Part shown: piece after piece, positions 32,802-41,234 of the stretch
Numbering within the stretch: the first letter of the stretch is position 1
Layout: every line of letters starts with the position of its first letter
Assembly: GCF_001898315.1 (NCBI RefSeq)
Contig: NZ_MKTQ01000028.1
Coordinates: 60,832 to 124,831 of the forward strand
From: Microbacterium sp. 70-16
GTDB lineage: Bacteria > Actinomycetota > Actinomycetes > Actinomycetales > Microbacteriaceae
Direction: 5' to 3'
Length of the DNA stretch: 64,000 bases
Notes under the pieces: model-generated
Told to the model about the DNA's origin: nothing
The model's input: only the letters and a program-made list of their open reading frames with translations
Database searches by the model: none
Position numbers and translations under genes: made by a program

Positions 32802-34313
32802 TCAGCACTCGACGACGTTGACGGCGAGACCGCCCTCGCTGGTCTCCTTGTACTTGGTCGACATGTCGATGCCGGTCTGGCGCATCGTCTCGACGACAGC
32901 ATCGAGCGAGACGTAGTGCTCGCCGTCGCCGCGCAGCGCGAGCCGCGCCGCCGTCACCGCGGTGGATGCCGCGATCGCGTTGCGCTCGATGCACGGGATC
33001 TGCACGAGCCCGCCGACCGGATCGCACGTCAGCCCGAGGTGGTGCTCCATGGCGATCTCGGCGGCGTTCTCGATCTGCCGATTCGTGCCGCCCATCACGG
33101 CGGTCAGCCCACCCGCCGCCATCGCGCACGCCGAACCGACCTCGGCCTGGCATCCGCCCTCGGCACCCGAGATCGAGGCGTTCGCTTTGAACAGCGACCC
33201 GAGCGCTGTCGCGGTGAGGAGATACCGGCGGATGCCCCGGCGGCGGTTCGCCTCGGCGATCAGGGCCTCGTCGAGGGGGTCGCTCTCCTCGGTCACCCCG
33301 CGACCGGCGGCGGCGTGACCGGCGGCGTCGTGCAGGCCCAAAAGCGCCGAGCCGACGAGCTCACCGTACGGGGTGACGGCGGTCGCCGAGCCGAGCTTCG
33401 AGTCGGCGAGAAAGCGCCACCAGTACATCGCGACGGCCGGCACGATCCCGGCGGCACCGTTCGTGGGCGCCGTGACGACGCGGCCGCCCGCCGCGTTCTC
33501 CTCGTTGACGGCGAGCGCGAACGCGCCGAGCCACTCCCCCGGCAGCTCGCGGCCACCACCGGCTTCGGCCTCGTCGAGCTGCTCGCGGATGAGACCCGCG
33601 CGGCGCTTGACCTTGAGCATCCCGGGCAGCACGCCGCCCGAGTGCAGCCCGGCCTCGACGCAGCCGGCCATCGCGTCCCAGATCGCGTCGAGCCCCGCCG
33701 CGACGTCGGCCTCGGGGCGCAGCGCCTCTTCGTTGCGCCGCGCGAGTTCGGCGATCGTGAAGCCGTGCTCATCGCACAGCGCGAGCAGCTCGGCCGACGA
33801 CGCGTACGCGAACGGGAACGGCGCGACACCGATCTCGCCGACAGCCTCGCCCTCGCGCCGGATGAACCCGCCCCCGATCGAGTAGTACGTCTGCTCGGCG
33901 AGCTCCGCGCCGGCGGCATCGAACGCCCGCAGCGTCATCGCATTCGGATGCCCCGGCAAGCGCGTCCGCGGGACGAACGAGATGTCGTCGCGCGCGAACG
34001 GCACCGGTACCGCCCCGTCGACGAGCAGGGTCGCGCCGTCTGTCCACCCGGTCCACGCCCCGCGGACGAGCGCCGGGTCGACCGTCTCGGGCTCGTGCCC
34101 GGCGAGGCCCGCGACGACGGCATCCGGCGTGCCGTGGCCGAGCCCTGTCGCACCGAGCGATCCGTACAGTGCGCACGTGACGCGTGCAAGACCGGGGAAG
34201 CCCGCGATGCGGCGCGCGAAATCACGGGCGGCCCGCAACGGACCTACCGTGTGGGAGCTCGACGGTCCTACTCCGATGGAGAACAGTTCGAACGCCGAAA
34301 CGTACGCACTCAC
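32802..34313 (-). CDS. sdaA: L-serine ammonia-lyase (iron-sulfur, single chain)
   Basis: The 503-aa enzyme deaminates L-serine to pyruvate. The N-terminal beta domain contains GVGPSSSHTVGPLRAA (about 12-27), the hallmark of type II serine dehydratases. The alpha domain has NASISGAEGGCQAEVGSACAMAAGG and LTCDPVGGLVQIPCIERN, which supply the three [4Fe-4S] cysteines. It is about 40 residues longer than typical SdaA, largely from a linker near residues 320-365. GTG 34313 is chosen because VSAYVSAFELFSIG is the family N-terminus; the frame to 34427 reads into the VOC gene. Confidence 0.93.
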   Translation of the reverse strand: MSAYVSAFELFSIGVGPSSSHTVGPLRAARDFARRIAGFPGLARVTCALYGSLGATGLGHGTPDAVVAGLAGHEPETVDPALVRGAWTGWTDGATLLVDGAVPVPFARDDISFVPRTRLPGHPNAMTLRAFDAAGAELAEQTYYSIGGGFIRREGEAVGEIGVAPFPFAYASSAELLALCDEHGFTIAELARRNEEALRPEADVAAGLDAIWDAMAGCVEAGLHSGGVLPGMLKVKRRAGLIREQLDEAEAGGGRELPGEWLGAFALAVNEENAAGGRVVTAPTNGAAGIVPAVAMYWWRFLADSKLGSATAVTPYGELVGSALLGLHDAAGHAAAGRGVTEESDPLDEALIAEANRRRGIRRYLLTATALGSLFKANASISGAEGGCQAEVGSACAMAAGGLTAVMGGTNRQIENAAEIAMEHHLGLTCDPVGGLVQIPCIERNAIAASTAVTAARLALRGDGEHYVSLDAVVETMRQTGIDMSTKYKETSEGGLAVNVVEC

Positions 34314-34323
34314 ACAGATGACC

Positions 34324-34689
34324 CTACGCCCGCTGAAAGGCGACGAGCCCGACCGTGTTGCCTTCGCTGTCGCGGATGAACGCCTGCCATTCCTCGTGCC
34401 CCTCGGGCCCGAGCGTGTCGTCGTCATGCCGGAAGATCATGTGCGGCGGCGAGACGATCTCGACGAGCCCGTCGAGGCGTTCGAGCGTCTCGTGGACGTT
34501 GTCGACGCGCAGGTACACCAGCGCGCTCGGCGCCTCGTGGTCGAGTAGCAGCCGCACCCCGTCGAGGTCGAAGAACAGCAATCCGGGCGGGTCGAAGCGC
34601 GCGAGCGGCGGCCGCCCCAACAGTATCGTGTAGAAGTCCGCGGCACGATCGAGGTCGTCGGCGTGCTGCGCGATCTGGACGAGATTCAT
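34324..34689 (-). CDS. VOC (glyoxalase/bleomycin-resistance) family protein
   Basis: The 121-aa protein is a single VOC unit: MNLVQIAQHADDLDRAADFYTILLGRPPL, then ALVYLRVDNVHETLERL, ending FIRDSEGNTVGLVAF. Putative metal ligands are His of the QHADD segment and Glu near the end (EGNTVG). ATG 34689 with AAAGG upstream is preferred to the adjacent GTG. It precedes sdaA by 10 bp on the same strand. Substrate unknown. Confidence 0.85.
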   Translation of the reverse strand: MNLVQIAQHADDLDRAADFYTILLGRPPLARFDPPGLLFFDLDGVRLLLDHEAPSALVYLRVDNVHETLERLDGLVEIVSPPHMIFRHDDDTLGPEGHEEWQAFIRDSEGNTVGLVAFQRA

Positions 34690-34791
34690 CACAAGACCTT
34701 TCGCCGGATGCCGTCAGCGTAGCCCCGCACCCGCAATCCCACAGGGCACCCAGGGAAGAACCTAGGCTGGTGGCCAGCCGGAAGGAGTCCC

Positions 34792-36699
34792 ATGACCGCG
34801 CTGACCTCGGTCGATGTCGACCGCACCGCAGCCCTCGACGCTGCCGCAGCCGCCGGTCGCACCGACGACGCGTTCCTCGCCCGCTTCGACGAGCAGTTCC
34901 CGCGGCTGCACGATCTGTTCGCGCGCCTGTACGGCGAGCGCCGCGACGGGCAGGAACAGTTGGCTCAGACGATCGCCGAGGCATCCGTCTCGTGGAATGC
35001 CCGCCCGCTCGAACTGAAGGTGCGCGACGCGCGGCGGGCCGCCGACCCCGACTGGTTCCAGTCAGAGCGCATGCTGGGCGGCGTCTGCTACGTCGACCGG
35101 TACGCCGGCAATCTCGCGGGCATCCGCGATCAGATCCCCTATTTCCGCGAGCTCGGGCTCACGTATCTGCACCTCATGCCGCTGTTCGATACTCCCGAGG
35201 GCGACAACGACGGCGGCTACGCCGTGTCGAGCTATCGGCGCGTCAACCCGAGCCTGGGCACGATGGCGCAGCTGGCCGACCTCGCCGCCGACCTGCGCAC
35301 GGCGGGCATCTCGCTCGTGCTGGACTTCATCTTCAACCACACCAGCAACGAGCACGAGTGGGCGCGCGCCGCGGTCGCCGGCGACCCGGCGTTCGCCGAC
35401 TTCTACCTCATCTTCGACGACCGCGAGATGCCGGATGCCTATGAGCGCACGACCCGCGAGATCTTCCCCGATGATCACGCCGGCTCGTTCGTGCAGCTGG
35501 ACGACGGCCGCTGGATCTGGTCGACGTTCTACCACTATCAATGGGACCTCAACTACGCGAACCCCGCGGTCTTCCGCGCGATGGCGGGCGAGATGCTCTT
35601 CCTCGCGAACCAGGGCGTCGAGGTGCTGCGGATGGATGCCGTCGCGTTCATCTGGAAGAAGCTCGGCACGGCGTGCGAGTCACTGCCCGAAGCCCACCTG
35701 CTCTTGCAGGCGTTCAACGCCCTGCTCGCGATGGCGGCGCCCGGCATGATGTTCAAGTCTGAGGCGATCGTGCACCCCGACGAGGTCGTCACCTACATCT
35801 CGCCCGGCGAATGCGAGCTCTCGTACAACCCGCTGCAGATGGCGCTGACGTGGGAGGCGCTCGCGACGCGTGACGGGCGGCTGCTGCAGGATGCCCTGGA
35901 GCACCGCCACGCGCTGCCGGAGGGCACCGCGTGGGTCAATTACGTGCGCGGTCACGACGACATCGGGTGGACGTTCGCCGATGAGGATGCCGCGAAGCTC
36001 GGCATCGACGGGTACGCGCACCGGCAGTTCCTGAACCGTTTCTACACGGGCAGGTTCGAGGGGACGTTCGCGCGCGGAGTCGCCTTCCAAGAGAACCCCG
36101 CGACCGGCGATGCGCGCGTCACCGGGACGACGGCATCGCTCGCCGGTGTCGAGGCGGGGGCCGTGGGCGGCGAGGATCGCGTCGTGCTCGCGCACGCGCT
36201 GGCGCTGTCGACCGGGGGCATCCCGCTGCTGTATCTCGGCGACGAGGTCGCGCAGCTGAACGACTACTCGTACACCGACGACCCCGTGCGCCGCGGCGAC
36301 AGCCGGTGGGTACACCGCGGCAACCGGCCGCGCGACCAGTACGCGCGGCGGGATGACCCGTCATCGCCGGCGGGCCGGGTGTTCCGGCGGCTGAGGAAGC
36401 TCATCGCGGTGCGCCAGTCGACGCCCGAGTTCGCGGGGAACGCGCTGATCGGGTTCCGCACGCCGCACGCGTCGGTCGTCGGGTTTCAGCGGGTGGGGGC
36501 CCAAGCTCAGGGGCCAGCTACGCGCGTGCTGGTGCTGGCGAACGTGGGTGATGCGGCCGTCGAGATCGATCCGCTCACGCTGTCGGGGTTCGAGCGGGCC
36601 GCGACAGACCTCGTGCGCTCGAGCGCCATCGATCTCGACGACGGACTCTCCCTGCCGGCACACAGCTTCGTGTGGCTGCGCGTGACACCCTTGTCCTAG
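34792..36699 (+). CDS. amylosucrase-like GH13 glucosyltransferase
   Basis: The 635-aa enzyme matches amylosucrase (sucrose:1,4-alpha-glucan glucosyltransferase) in length and layout. The N-terminal helical domain (1-90) precedes the (beta/alpha)8 barrel with GGVCYVDRYAGNLAGI, DFIFNHTS (region I), VLRMDAVAFIWK (region II, nucleophile Asp), KSEAIVHPDE (region III acid/base Glu) and NYVRGHDDIGW (region IV). A beta-sandwich ends the protein. It probably converts sucrose to alpha-glucan and fructose in the cytoplasm; a sucrose hydrolase or isomerase activity cannot be excluded. An insertion GAQAQGPATR near residue 568 sits on CCAAGCTCAGGGGCC-like repeat DNA. Confidence 0.88.
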   Translation: MTALTSVDVDRTAALDAAAAAGRTDDAFLARFDEQFPRLHDLFARLYGERRDGQEQLAQTIAEASVSWNARPLELKVRDARRAADPDWFQSERMLGGVCYVDRYAGNLAGIRDQIPYFRELGLTYLHLMPLFDTPEGDNDGGYAVSSYRRVNPSLGTMAQLADLAADLRTAGISLVLDFIFNHTSNEHEWARAAVAGDPAFADFYLIFDDREMPDAYERTTREIFPDDHAGSFVQLDDGRWIWSTFYHYQWDLNYANPAVFRAMAGEMLFLANQGVEVLRMDAVAFIWKKLGTACESLPEAHLLLQAFNALLAMAAPGMMFKSEAIVHPDEVVTYISPGECELSYNPLQMALTWEALATRDGRLLQDALEHRHALPEGTAWVNYVRGHDDIGWTFADEDAAKLGIDGYAHRQFLNRFYTGRFEGTFARGVAFQENPATGDARVTGTTASLAGVEAGAVGGEDRVVLAHALALSTGGIPLLYLGDEVAQLNDYSYTDDPVRRGDSRWVHRGNRPRDQYARRDDPSSPAGRVFRRLRKLIAVRQSTPEFAGNALIGFRTPHASVVGFQRVGAQAQGPATRVLVLANVGDAAVEIDPLTLSGFERAATDLVRSSAIDLDDGLSLPAHSFVWLRVTPLS

Positions 36700-36725
36700 C
36701 GTCCCCCGCACCTTCCGGAGTCTCC

Positions 36726-37175
36726 ATGCACCTTTCGTCCCGCCGTCCTGCGCGCCTGCCCGCGCGAATTCTGGCCGTGTCCGCCGCCGCGCTGCTGGCG
36801 GGTGCTGCGCTGACCGGTTGCTCCGCGTCGGGCGGTCAGAGCAAGACCGATGCCTGCATCGTCGTGGCCAACGGCCTCGAGGCGGTGCAGGAGCAGATCG
36901 CCGGCGCCAACACGGCACTGACGACGGGTGACCTGCTGACGGTGCAGGCAAACCTCGCGGATGCCTCGTCCGCCCTCAGCGACCTGGCTCCGCAGGTGAC
37001 GAACGCCGAGATCTCGCCGATTCTCACCGCCCTCACCTCGGCGCTCGACAAGGCACGCACGGCCGTCACTGACGCCGGCACGCAAGACGCGGATGCCGCG
37101 ACCGAAGCGCTGCACTCCTCGGCGGGTGATCTGCAGACAGCCGCGACGCAGTTCAACGAGGCCTGCGGCAGCTGA
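36726..37175 (+). CDS. small lipoprotein, 149 aa
   Basis: The signal ends in a lipobox (ALTGC, Cys about 36), so it should be membrane-tethered outside the cell. The mature part is an all-alpha, Ala/Thr-rich domain with two cysteines (DACIVV and NEACGS) that could form a disulfide linking its ends. Start ATG 36726 is 27 bp after the amylosucrase stop. Such short helical lipoproteins are common in Microbacteriaceae and have no known function. Confidence 0.75.
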   Translation: MHLSSRRPARLPARILAVSAAALLAGAALTGCSASGGQSKTDACIVVANGLEAVQEQIAGANTALTTGDLLTVQANLADASSALSDLAPQVTNAEISPILTALTSALDKARTAVTDAGTQDADAATEALHSSAGDLQTAATQFNEACGS

Positions 37176-37293
37176 CCCGCGCCGCGCCGGATCTCGCCGG
37201 TTCCTTGCGGCGCGCCACCGAGGCGTATTGAATGGCGCCAGCGACGCGCCAGGTGTTCGGCCTCGATGCGTGAGCGGATCGGGGGCGATATTC

Positions 37294-38730
37294 GTGGGAA
37301 CCACCGTCTTCGAGCGGCATCCGCCCGCGGCATCCGTCGTCGCGCACAGCCTCGACGCGACGCGCTCGGGCGTGTTCTGGATCGACGATCTGCCGCCGTC
37401 GCTGCGGCCGAATCGCCCTCCGCTGCGCGGGCGCGTCGCGGCGGATCTCGTCATCGTCGGCGCCGGGTACACGGGACTGTGGACGGCGCTGCTCGCGAAG
37501 TTGCGCGACCCGCACCGTCGAGTCGTGGTGATGGAGGCGCAGCGGGTGGGCTGGGCGGCGTCGGGTCGCAACGGCGGATTCTGCGAGGCGAGCCTCACGC
37601 ACGGGCACGAGAACGGGCTGCGCCGGTGGCCGCGCGAGGTCGAGACGCTCGAGCGGCTCGGGCGGCAAAACCTCGACGAGATCGAGCACACCGTGCGCGA
37701 GCTGGGCCTCGACGTGCAGTTCGAGCGGACGGGCGAGCTGGCTCCCGCGATCGAGCCGCACGAGCTCGCGTGGCTCGACGAGTGGTTCACCGACGCGGCG
37801 GGCGATGACGACGTCGTGTACCTGGATGAGGCATCCGTGCGTTCGGTCGTGAACTCGCCGACGTACCTCGCCGCGATCTGGGAGAAGAACGCGAGTGCAC
37901 TCGTGCATCCGGCGCGACTCGCGGCAGAGCTTGCCCGCATCGCCGAAGAGCTCGGTGTCGAGATCTTCGAGCGGTCGCACGTGACGGCGCTGGAGTCGGG
38001 GCCGAGTGAGGTGCGGATGCTGACGGATGCCGGGCAGGTCAGCGCCGCGCAGGCGGTGCTCGCGACGAATGTGTTTCCGTCGCTGCTGAAGCGCAATCGG
38101 CTGATGACGGTGCCGGTGTACGACTATGCGCTGATGACCGAGCCACTGAGCGCCGCGCAGTGGGCGGAGATCGGCTGGCAGGGTCGGCAGGGCATCGGCG
38201 ACATGGCGAACCAGTTCCACTACTACCGGCCGACGCAGGACGGGCGGATCCTGTTCGGCGGGTATGACGCGGTCTACCACTACGGCCGGCGGGTGGATCC
38301 GCGGTACGAGCACCGGCCCGATGTGTGGGCGAAGCTCGCGAGCCACTTCTTCACGACGTTCCCGCAACTGGAGGGTCTGCGGTTCTCGCACCAGTGGGCG
38401 GGCGCGATCGACACGTCGACGCAGTTCACGGCGTTCTTCGGCACGGCGCGCGGCGGGCGCGTCGCGTATGCGGCGGGCTTCACGGGTCTCGGCGTCGGGT
38501 CGACGCGGTTCGCCGCCGAGGTGATGCTCGACCTGCTGGCGGGAGGGGAGACCGAGCGCACGCAGCTGGAGATGGTGCGGCGGCGCCCGCTGCCGTTCCC
38601 GCCCGAGCCTGCGGCGGCGATCGGCATCAATCTGACGCGCTGGTCGCTGGCCCGGGCCGATCATCACGAGGGCCGCCGCAATCTGCTGCTGAAGACTCTC
38701 GACGCTCTCGGCCTAGGCTTCGATTCATGA
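37294..38730 (+). CDS. FAD-dependent oxidoreductase (DAO family)
   Basis: The 478-aa protein has an N-terminal dinucleotide-binding motif DLVIVGAGYTGLWTALLA (about 47-64), then GWAASGRNGGFCEA, the flavin-contact segment typical of DAO/glycine-oxidase and gamma-glutamylputrescine-oxidase relatives. The C-terminus holds AAGFTGLGVGSTRFAAEVM, the second FAD-contact loop. GTG 37294 has GGGGG upstream; GTG 37270 is an alternative. It oxidises an amine or amino acid, but the exact substrate is not readable. Its stop overlaps the cupin ATG (ATGA), so the two form a unit. Confidence 0.85.
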   Translation: MGTTVFERHPPAASVVAHSLDATRSGVFWIDDLPPSLRPNRPPLRGRVAADLVIVGAGYTGLWTALLAKLRDPHRRVVVMEAQRVGWAASGRNGGFCEASLTHGHENGLRRWPREVETLERLGRQNLDEIEHTVRELGLDVQFERTGELAPAIEPHELAWLDEWFTDAAGDDDVVYLDEASVRSVVNSPTYLAAIWEKNASALVHPARLAAELARIAEELGVEIFERSHVTALESGPSEVRMLTDAGQVSAAQAVLATNVFPSLLKRNRLMTVPVYDYALMTEPLSAAQWAEIGWQGRQGIGDMANQFHYYRPTQDGRILFGGYDAVYHYGRRVDPRYEHRPDVWAKLASHFFTTFPQLEGLRFSHQWAGAIDTSTQFTAFFGTARGGRVAYAAGFTGLGVGSTRFAAEVMLDLLAGGETERTQLEMVRRRPLPFPPEPAAAIGINLTRWSLARADHHEGRRNLLLKTLDALGLGFDS

Positions 38731-39098
38731 GCACGTGGGATGACGACGAGGTGGAGTTCGGCGAGCTGGATGCCGGGGTGGTGATCTCTGCACTGTCGGT
38801 CGAGGTGCCGTTGACCGCGGTTCCGGCCGCTCGCGTGATGGGCGGTGCCCCGCAGACCGGGTCGGTCGACCTCGATGAGGATATGGGGCTGGGCGTCTGG
38901 GAGATGACGGTCGGCGCGATGCGCGACACCGAGGTATCGGAGGTGTTCGTCGTCGTGGCGGGTTCCGCGACCGTGGAGTTCATCGAGCCCGCACTGCCGA
39001 CGATCGAGCTGTCGCCCGGCGCGATCGTGCGCCTGGAGTCAGGCATGCAGACGGTGTGGACCGTGCGCGAGACCCTCCGCAAGGTGTACCTGGCGTAG
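38727..39098 (+). CDS. cupin-domain protein
   Basis: The 123-aa protein matches the small cupin_3 (DUF861) type: a beta-rich body with LGVWEMTVGAMRDTEVSEVFVVVAGSATVEF and ELSPGAIVRLESGMQTVWTVRETLRKVYLA, the usual closing motif. Metal ligands are poorly conserved (no HxH pair), so it may be non-enzymatic. Coupled to the FAD oxidoreductase by ATGA overlap. Members are often found beside amine-oxidising enzymes, fitting a shared pathway. Confidence 0.82.
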   Translation: MSTWDDDEVEFGELDAGVVISALSVEVPLTAVPAARVMGGAPQTGSVDLDEDMGLGVWEMTVGAMRDTEVSEVFVVVAGSATVEFIEPALPTIELSPGAIVRLESGMQTVWTVRETLRKVYLA

Positions 39099-39119
39099 CC
39101 CTGGCCGCTGCGCGCCCCC

Positions 39120-39175
39120 GAGATTGAGCGAGCGCGCCAACCCCAGACGTTGAGCGAGCGCAGCGCGACGAAACG
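39120..39175. repeat. GTTGAGCGAGCGCAGCG dispersed repeat
   Basis: CGTTGAGCGAGCGCAGCG at 39148-39165, continuing CGACGAAACGC, is the same sequence found on the opposite strand at 63838-63859. A shorter copy (GATTGAGCGAGCGCG) precedes it at about 39121-39136. It fills the gap between the cupin and HNH genes, which converge here; a role in termination is possible but the hairpin is weak. Confidence 0.6.
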
Positions 39176-39183
39176 CCCATGCC

Positions 39184-40689
39184 TCAGGCGGCGAGTCGCC
39201 ACCCGACTCGGGGAGGAGGGTCGAACAGCCACCGCAGCGGCGACTTCGACCGCAGTTCGACGGGCGCCGCCGACTCACCCGGCGGCGGAACGAGGATGAA
39301 CGCGCCCAGCCCATCGCGCACGATCCTGAATCCGGCAAAGTGCAGATGCACATGGTGATACGTGCACAGCAGGATGCCACGATCGATGTCGGTACGCCCC
39401 TCGTCGGCAACCCACTCGTCGATGTGATGCGCTTCGCAGTATGCGGGCGGCCGGTCACAGCCGGGCCACATGCAACCGCCGTCGCGCGCAGCAAGCGCGA
39501 TGCGCTGTGGCGGGGTGAACAGCCGGTGCTCGCGCCCGACGTCGAGCGGGTTGCCGCACGCGTCGAGCGTCACGTCGATGAACCCGGTTTCGCACAGCGT
39601 GCGGTCGAGCACCGATCCCGGGAAGGTGAGGGCGCCGTCCTCGCTGTGCGCGACGGCGAGCAGGCGCCCGAACGCGTCGCGCCGCAGCGGCGTGCCGGAC
39701 TCGTCACGGTCGCGGATCGTGATCATGCGCACGCCCGCCTGCCGGGTTCCGAACACGTCTTTCGCCTCGGCGGTCGTGCCTGCGCGGAACATGTCGAGCA
39801 TCAGGTCGTACGCGAGCTGTTCATTCGTGCGCGGATCATCAGCGAGGGACGCCGCCGCCTTCAGCTCGTCTTCGGATACGAATCGCGGACCCCCGCGGCG
39901 CGGCCGCAGCGCGGCATCCATCACCGATTGCCACCAGGCGGCTCCGAGATCGTCGAACACGATGTGTCCGTGCGTGCGCCCGTCGGCGTCGACCCGCATG
40001 CGGAACGATCGCGCCGCGTAGTGCTCGGCCCAGCGCGCCTCGGCGCCGACCGGATCGATCGCGTCGCGCACCGCCCGCGCGGACGCACCGAGGTCTTCGA
40101 CGGTGCAGCCGGGCGCCTCGTCGATGAGCTGCTGCGCCGCGATGCGCCACACATCGATCACGTCGCTGTCATCGCGCCCCTCGATCGTGGGTGGTTCGCC
40201 CAGCCCTCGGCGAATGACATCGACCTGCGCCCGCGTAATCGCGCCAGACATCAGCGCCGCGCTGAGCGGTTGATGCCACGGCCCGACAGCATCGGCAGCC
40301 ACAGCAGCCTCGACCAGCTCAGCGGGCCCCGCCCCACCAACATCCGCGCCTTCGGCGAGCGCCTCGCCGACCTTCACGACGCGGATCGCCTCGCCGCGCG
40401 GAACGCCGGTGATCTCCTGCACCATCTGCACGGGCGTGCGGAATCCGCCGGTCTGCGCGAGCCCGGCATGCCCGGCCGCGCGCGTGGAACGGCGGGCGAT
40501 GACGCCCGCGAGGACGACCTCGAGTTTCTGCACCTGACGCGACAACCCCGCGACCGCGTCGAAGGCCTCGCGCACGGAGTCGTCACTGAGCGCGCCGGCG
40601 CCACTCATGAGAGCAGCGACCTCGCAATCGAGCTCGGCGAACTGCGCAAGACGGTCGACGCCGTCGCGGAGGTCACCGAGGAATGTCAT
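39184..40689 (-). CDS. DUF222/HNH endonuclease-like protein (intact)
   Basis: The 501-aa protein has the DUF222 region (about 10-350) followed by an HNH nuclease domain: CMWPGCDRPPAYCEAHHIDEWVADEG and ILLCTYHHVHLH, with the two CxxC-like metal-site cysteines and the catalytic His. The start is ATG 40689. It is a full-length relative of the frameshifted gene at 8109-9571. Multi-copy DUF222/HNH genes, sometimes called 13E12-type repeats, are a hallmark of actinobacterial genomes; they are suspected mobile or homing-like elements without proven activity. Confidence 0.9.
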   Translation of the reverse strand: MTFLGDLRDGVDRLAQFAELDCEVAALMSGAGALSDDSVREAFDAVAGLSRQVQKLEVVLAGVIARRSTRAAGHAGLAQTGGFRTPVQMVQEITGVPRGEAIRVVKVGEALAEGADVGGAGPAELVEAAVAADAVGPWHQPLSAALMSGAITRAQVDVIRRGLGEPPTIEGRDDSDVIDVWRIAAQQLIDEAPGCTVEDLGASARAVRDAIDPVGAEARWAEHYAARSFRMRVDADGRTHGHIVFDDLGAAWWQSVMDAALRPRRGGPRFVSEDELKAAASLADDPRTNEQLAYDLMLDMFRAGTTAEAKDVFGTRQAGVRMITIRDRDESGTPLRRDAFGRLLAVAHSEDGALTFPGSVLDRTLCETGFIDVTLDACGNPLDVGREHRLFTPPQRIALAARDGGCMWPGCDRPPAYCEAHHIDEWVADEGRTDIDRGILLCTYHHVHLHFAGFRIVRDGLGAFILVPPPGESAAPVELRSKSPLRWLFDPPPRVGWRLAA

Positions 40690-40776
40690 AGACCCATGAT
40701 CGCACGTATCAACGTGTATCACAAGACTCTGGACTCAATAAGTTTCAGATATTTGTTCGAACTGCAGAGGTCAAGT

Positions 40777-41229
40777 TCAACTTGCCCCAAGCTCCCCCGC
40801 AAGCAGCGAGAACGTCCGCGCGTGCGCGAGTTCCGCGTGCTTCGCCATGTACCCGAGCACGATGCGCGGCGCCGTCACCGTCGTCGTTTCGCGCACGGTC
40901 ACGCCGCCGTCGGCATCGCTCTCGGCCGTCGTGACGGTGTCGAGCAGGCATCCCGGCGCCGCGCGCACGCTCCCCCGCATCGAGGTGAGTGAGAGCCGCG
41001 TCATCCGCGCAGGAAACCGGATCGTGTAACGTAACGGCCCGAGCGCCGGCCGCTCGACGACGCGCCAGTCCCACCACGGCACACCGTCGTCATTCCCGAA
41101 TGTGACGATCGTGGCGGAGGCGAGGTACGGGTGCATCCCGCGGTGCCGATCGAGCGTGATGAGGAAGTCGATGACGACCTCCGGCGCGGCGGTGACGCCG
41201 GTCGACAGCTCGAACACCCGGGTCGCCAT
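40777..41229 (-). CDS. SRPBCC-family protein
   Basis: The 150-aa protein follows the polyketide-cyclase/START-like pattern: it begins with a beta strand FELSTGVTAAPEVVIDFLITLDRHRGMHPYL, and has the long C-terminal helix LGYMAKHAELAHARTFSLLAGE. Such proteins bind hydrophobic ligands in a central cavity. ATG 41229 is preferred; longer frames run into the DUF2075 gene. It ends the minus-strand array that begins with the methylases but is probably unrelated to it. Confidence 0.78.
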   Translation of the reverse strand: MATRVFELSTGVTAAPEVVIDFLITLDRHRGMHPYLASATIVTFGNDDGVPWWDWRVVERPALGPLRYTIRFPARMTRLSLTSMRGSVRAAPGCLLDTVTTAESDADGGVTVRETTTVTAPRIVLGYMAKHAELAHARTFSLLAGELGAS

Positions 41230-41234
41230 GCGCG